From Planctomycetaceae bacterium (GTDB taxonomy: Bacteria > Planctomycetota > Planctomycetia > Pirellulales > Thermoguttaceae): a DNA stretch of 5,196 bases. Location of the stretch: contig JAIROD010000842.1 of assembly GCA_031257725.1 (NCBI GenBank), positions 1 through 5,196 on the forward strand, written 5' to 3'. Under the pieces are notes generated by a model, which saw nothing but the letters and a program-made list of their open reading frames with translations, had not been told where the DNA came from and made no database searches. Below are positions 4,713 to 5,196 of this stretch, one piece after another. Numbering within the stretch: position 1 is the stretch's first letter; each line of letters starts with the position of its first letter. The translations under genes were made by a program, and so were the position numbers.

Positions 4713-5196
4713 TTACCTTAAAGCAGTCACAAATTCGTCCAGTGTCCGGCATGTTGTAGCATAAACATTCAGCGACTCCAAAGCAATCGGGTCATTCATT
4801 TTCTGAATCACTGTTTCAATTCTTTTAGGTACCTTCGTAAACCTTTTGCGCAAAACATTCAAAACGGCATTACGTCCGAATTCCGTTTTGCCTTCTTGTT
4901 TACCTTTTTTTCGACCTTCTTTCCGTCCTTCTTTTCGACCTTCTTTCCGGCCTTCTTTTCGACCTTCTTTTTTGCCTTCTTTTTTACCTTGAGTTATAAG
5001 TTCTTGCATTGTAGAAGTAGCCATTTTTTCAGCCTCCTTTTCGTTGAGAATTTTTGAAAATGCTTTAGTAACGAGTTCTTTACTCATCTTACTGACCGCT
5101 AACCCATAACGGACAAGTGAATGTAACCAACTTTCTGCTCGCGGATCATCTTTGATCGCAGTGAAATGTTCCGCTACATGTTCAAATTGTATCGCC
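4713..5196 (-). CDS. Rpn-family nuclease/putative transposase, C-terminal part (partial)
   Basis: The frame is open to the right edge, so the start lies outside; 160 residues are visible. The order is a helical segment (HFTAIKDDPRAESWLHSLV), a linker with EAEKMATSTMQELI, a KEGR-type repeat tract, and a C-terminal helical segment rich in basic residues (NVLRKRFTKVPKRIE) ending at a TAA. Proteins of the Rpn/PD-(D/E)XK 'Transposase_31' type characteristically end with this 'M-T..QELI..G-(KEGR)n' pattern. In characterised Rpn proteins the N-terminal domain cuts DNA and promotes recombination. The catalytic domain is beyond the window and cannot be checked. An ATG at 5087 is internal, because the frame upstream encodes family-like sequence. 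No inverted repeats or target duplications of an insertion sequence are visible. The family call rests on the C-terminal pattern alone. Confidence 0.72.
   Translation of the reverse strand, partial: AIQFEHVAEHFTAIKDDPRAESWLHSLVRYGLAVSKMSKELVTKAFSKILNEKEAEKMATSTMQELITQGKKEGKKEGRKEGRKEGRKEGRKEGRKKGKQEGKTEFGRNAVLNVLRKRFTKVPKRIETVIQKMNDPIALESLNVYATTCRTLDEFVTALR
4891..4986 (-). repeat. 12-bp tandem repeat encoding the KEGR tract (8 units)
   Basis: Eight consecutive 12-bp units, plus-strand form CCTTCTTTYCGR with drift at the ends, encode the four-residue KEGR/KEGK repeat. The central units (4915-4962) alternate between two nearly identical versions, CCTTCTTTCCGK and CCTTCTTTTCGA, implying expansion of a 24-bp pair rather than of single units. 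Length change by slippage stays in frame. The same kind of repeat could seed the recombination that left the remnant at 4581-4700. Confidence 0.9.

Noticed and set aside
4713..5087. A stand-alone 124-aa KEG-repeat protein starting at the ATG at 5087
   Set aside because: The frame stays open to the window edge and its upstream residues look like the same family, so the ATG is internal to a longer gene.

Overview
This is a moderately AT-rich bacterial window. Every convincing gene lies on the minus strand, so transcription runs right to left. The organism cannot be fixed from the sequence. The KEG-repeat Rpn-type protein, the mixed use of Shine-Dalgarno sites and the hairpin-bearing intergenic DNA would suit an environmental or gut Planctomycetota-like bacterium, but this is a low-confidence inference. 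No rRNA, tRNA, CRISPR array or complete insertion sequence was seen.

In the order of transcription, the window starts at the right edge with the C-terminal part of an Rpn/PD-(D/E)XK family 'recombination-promoting nuclease / putative transposase' gene (4713-5196, cut by the window edge). It contains an eight-unit 12-bp tandem repeat that encodes its KEGR tract. Just downstream is a broken second copy of the segment around that tract (82 bp at about 91% identity, shifted by exactly 375 bp). Its reading frame ends with an ATGA overlap onto a previously unmarked 22-codon ORF (4516-4584) encoding a basic N-terminus followed by one hydrophobic segment. Two nucleotides later starts an AAA15/ABC-type ATPase (3116-4513). 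Two nucleotides after its stop begins a 180-aa protein with a D...ExK signature resembling PD-(D/E)XK nucleases (2571-3113), which has a strong AGGAG site. After a 175-bp AT-rich gap comes a compact SNF2-family helicase/translocase (386-2395). The leftmost 385 bp are non-coding and hold two adjacent perfect hairpins and a set of competing stem-loops.

The micro-ORF, ATPase and nuclease-like gene look like one tightly packed, probably translationally coupled operon. An SMC/RecF-like ATPase paired with a small nuclease has the general architecture of several anti-phage systems (Septu, Gabija and PARIS are analogous in logic). I do not recognise this pair as any of them, and the single-span micro-ORF in front is an unusual extra. 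The SNF2 gene follows in the same direction and could be a third or fourth component or an independent gene. Three of the four larger genes carry in-frame short tandem repeats (12, 15 and about 6 bp units) encoding charged low-complexity tracts, so these proteins may vary in length between strains. The defence role is an inference from architecture; no homology search was possible.
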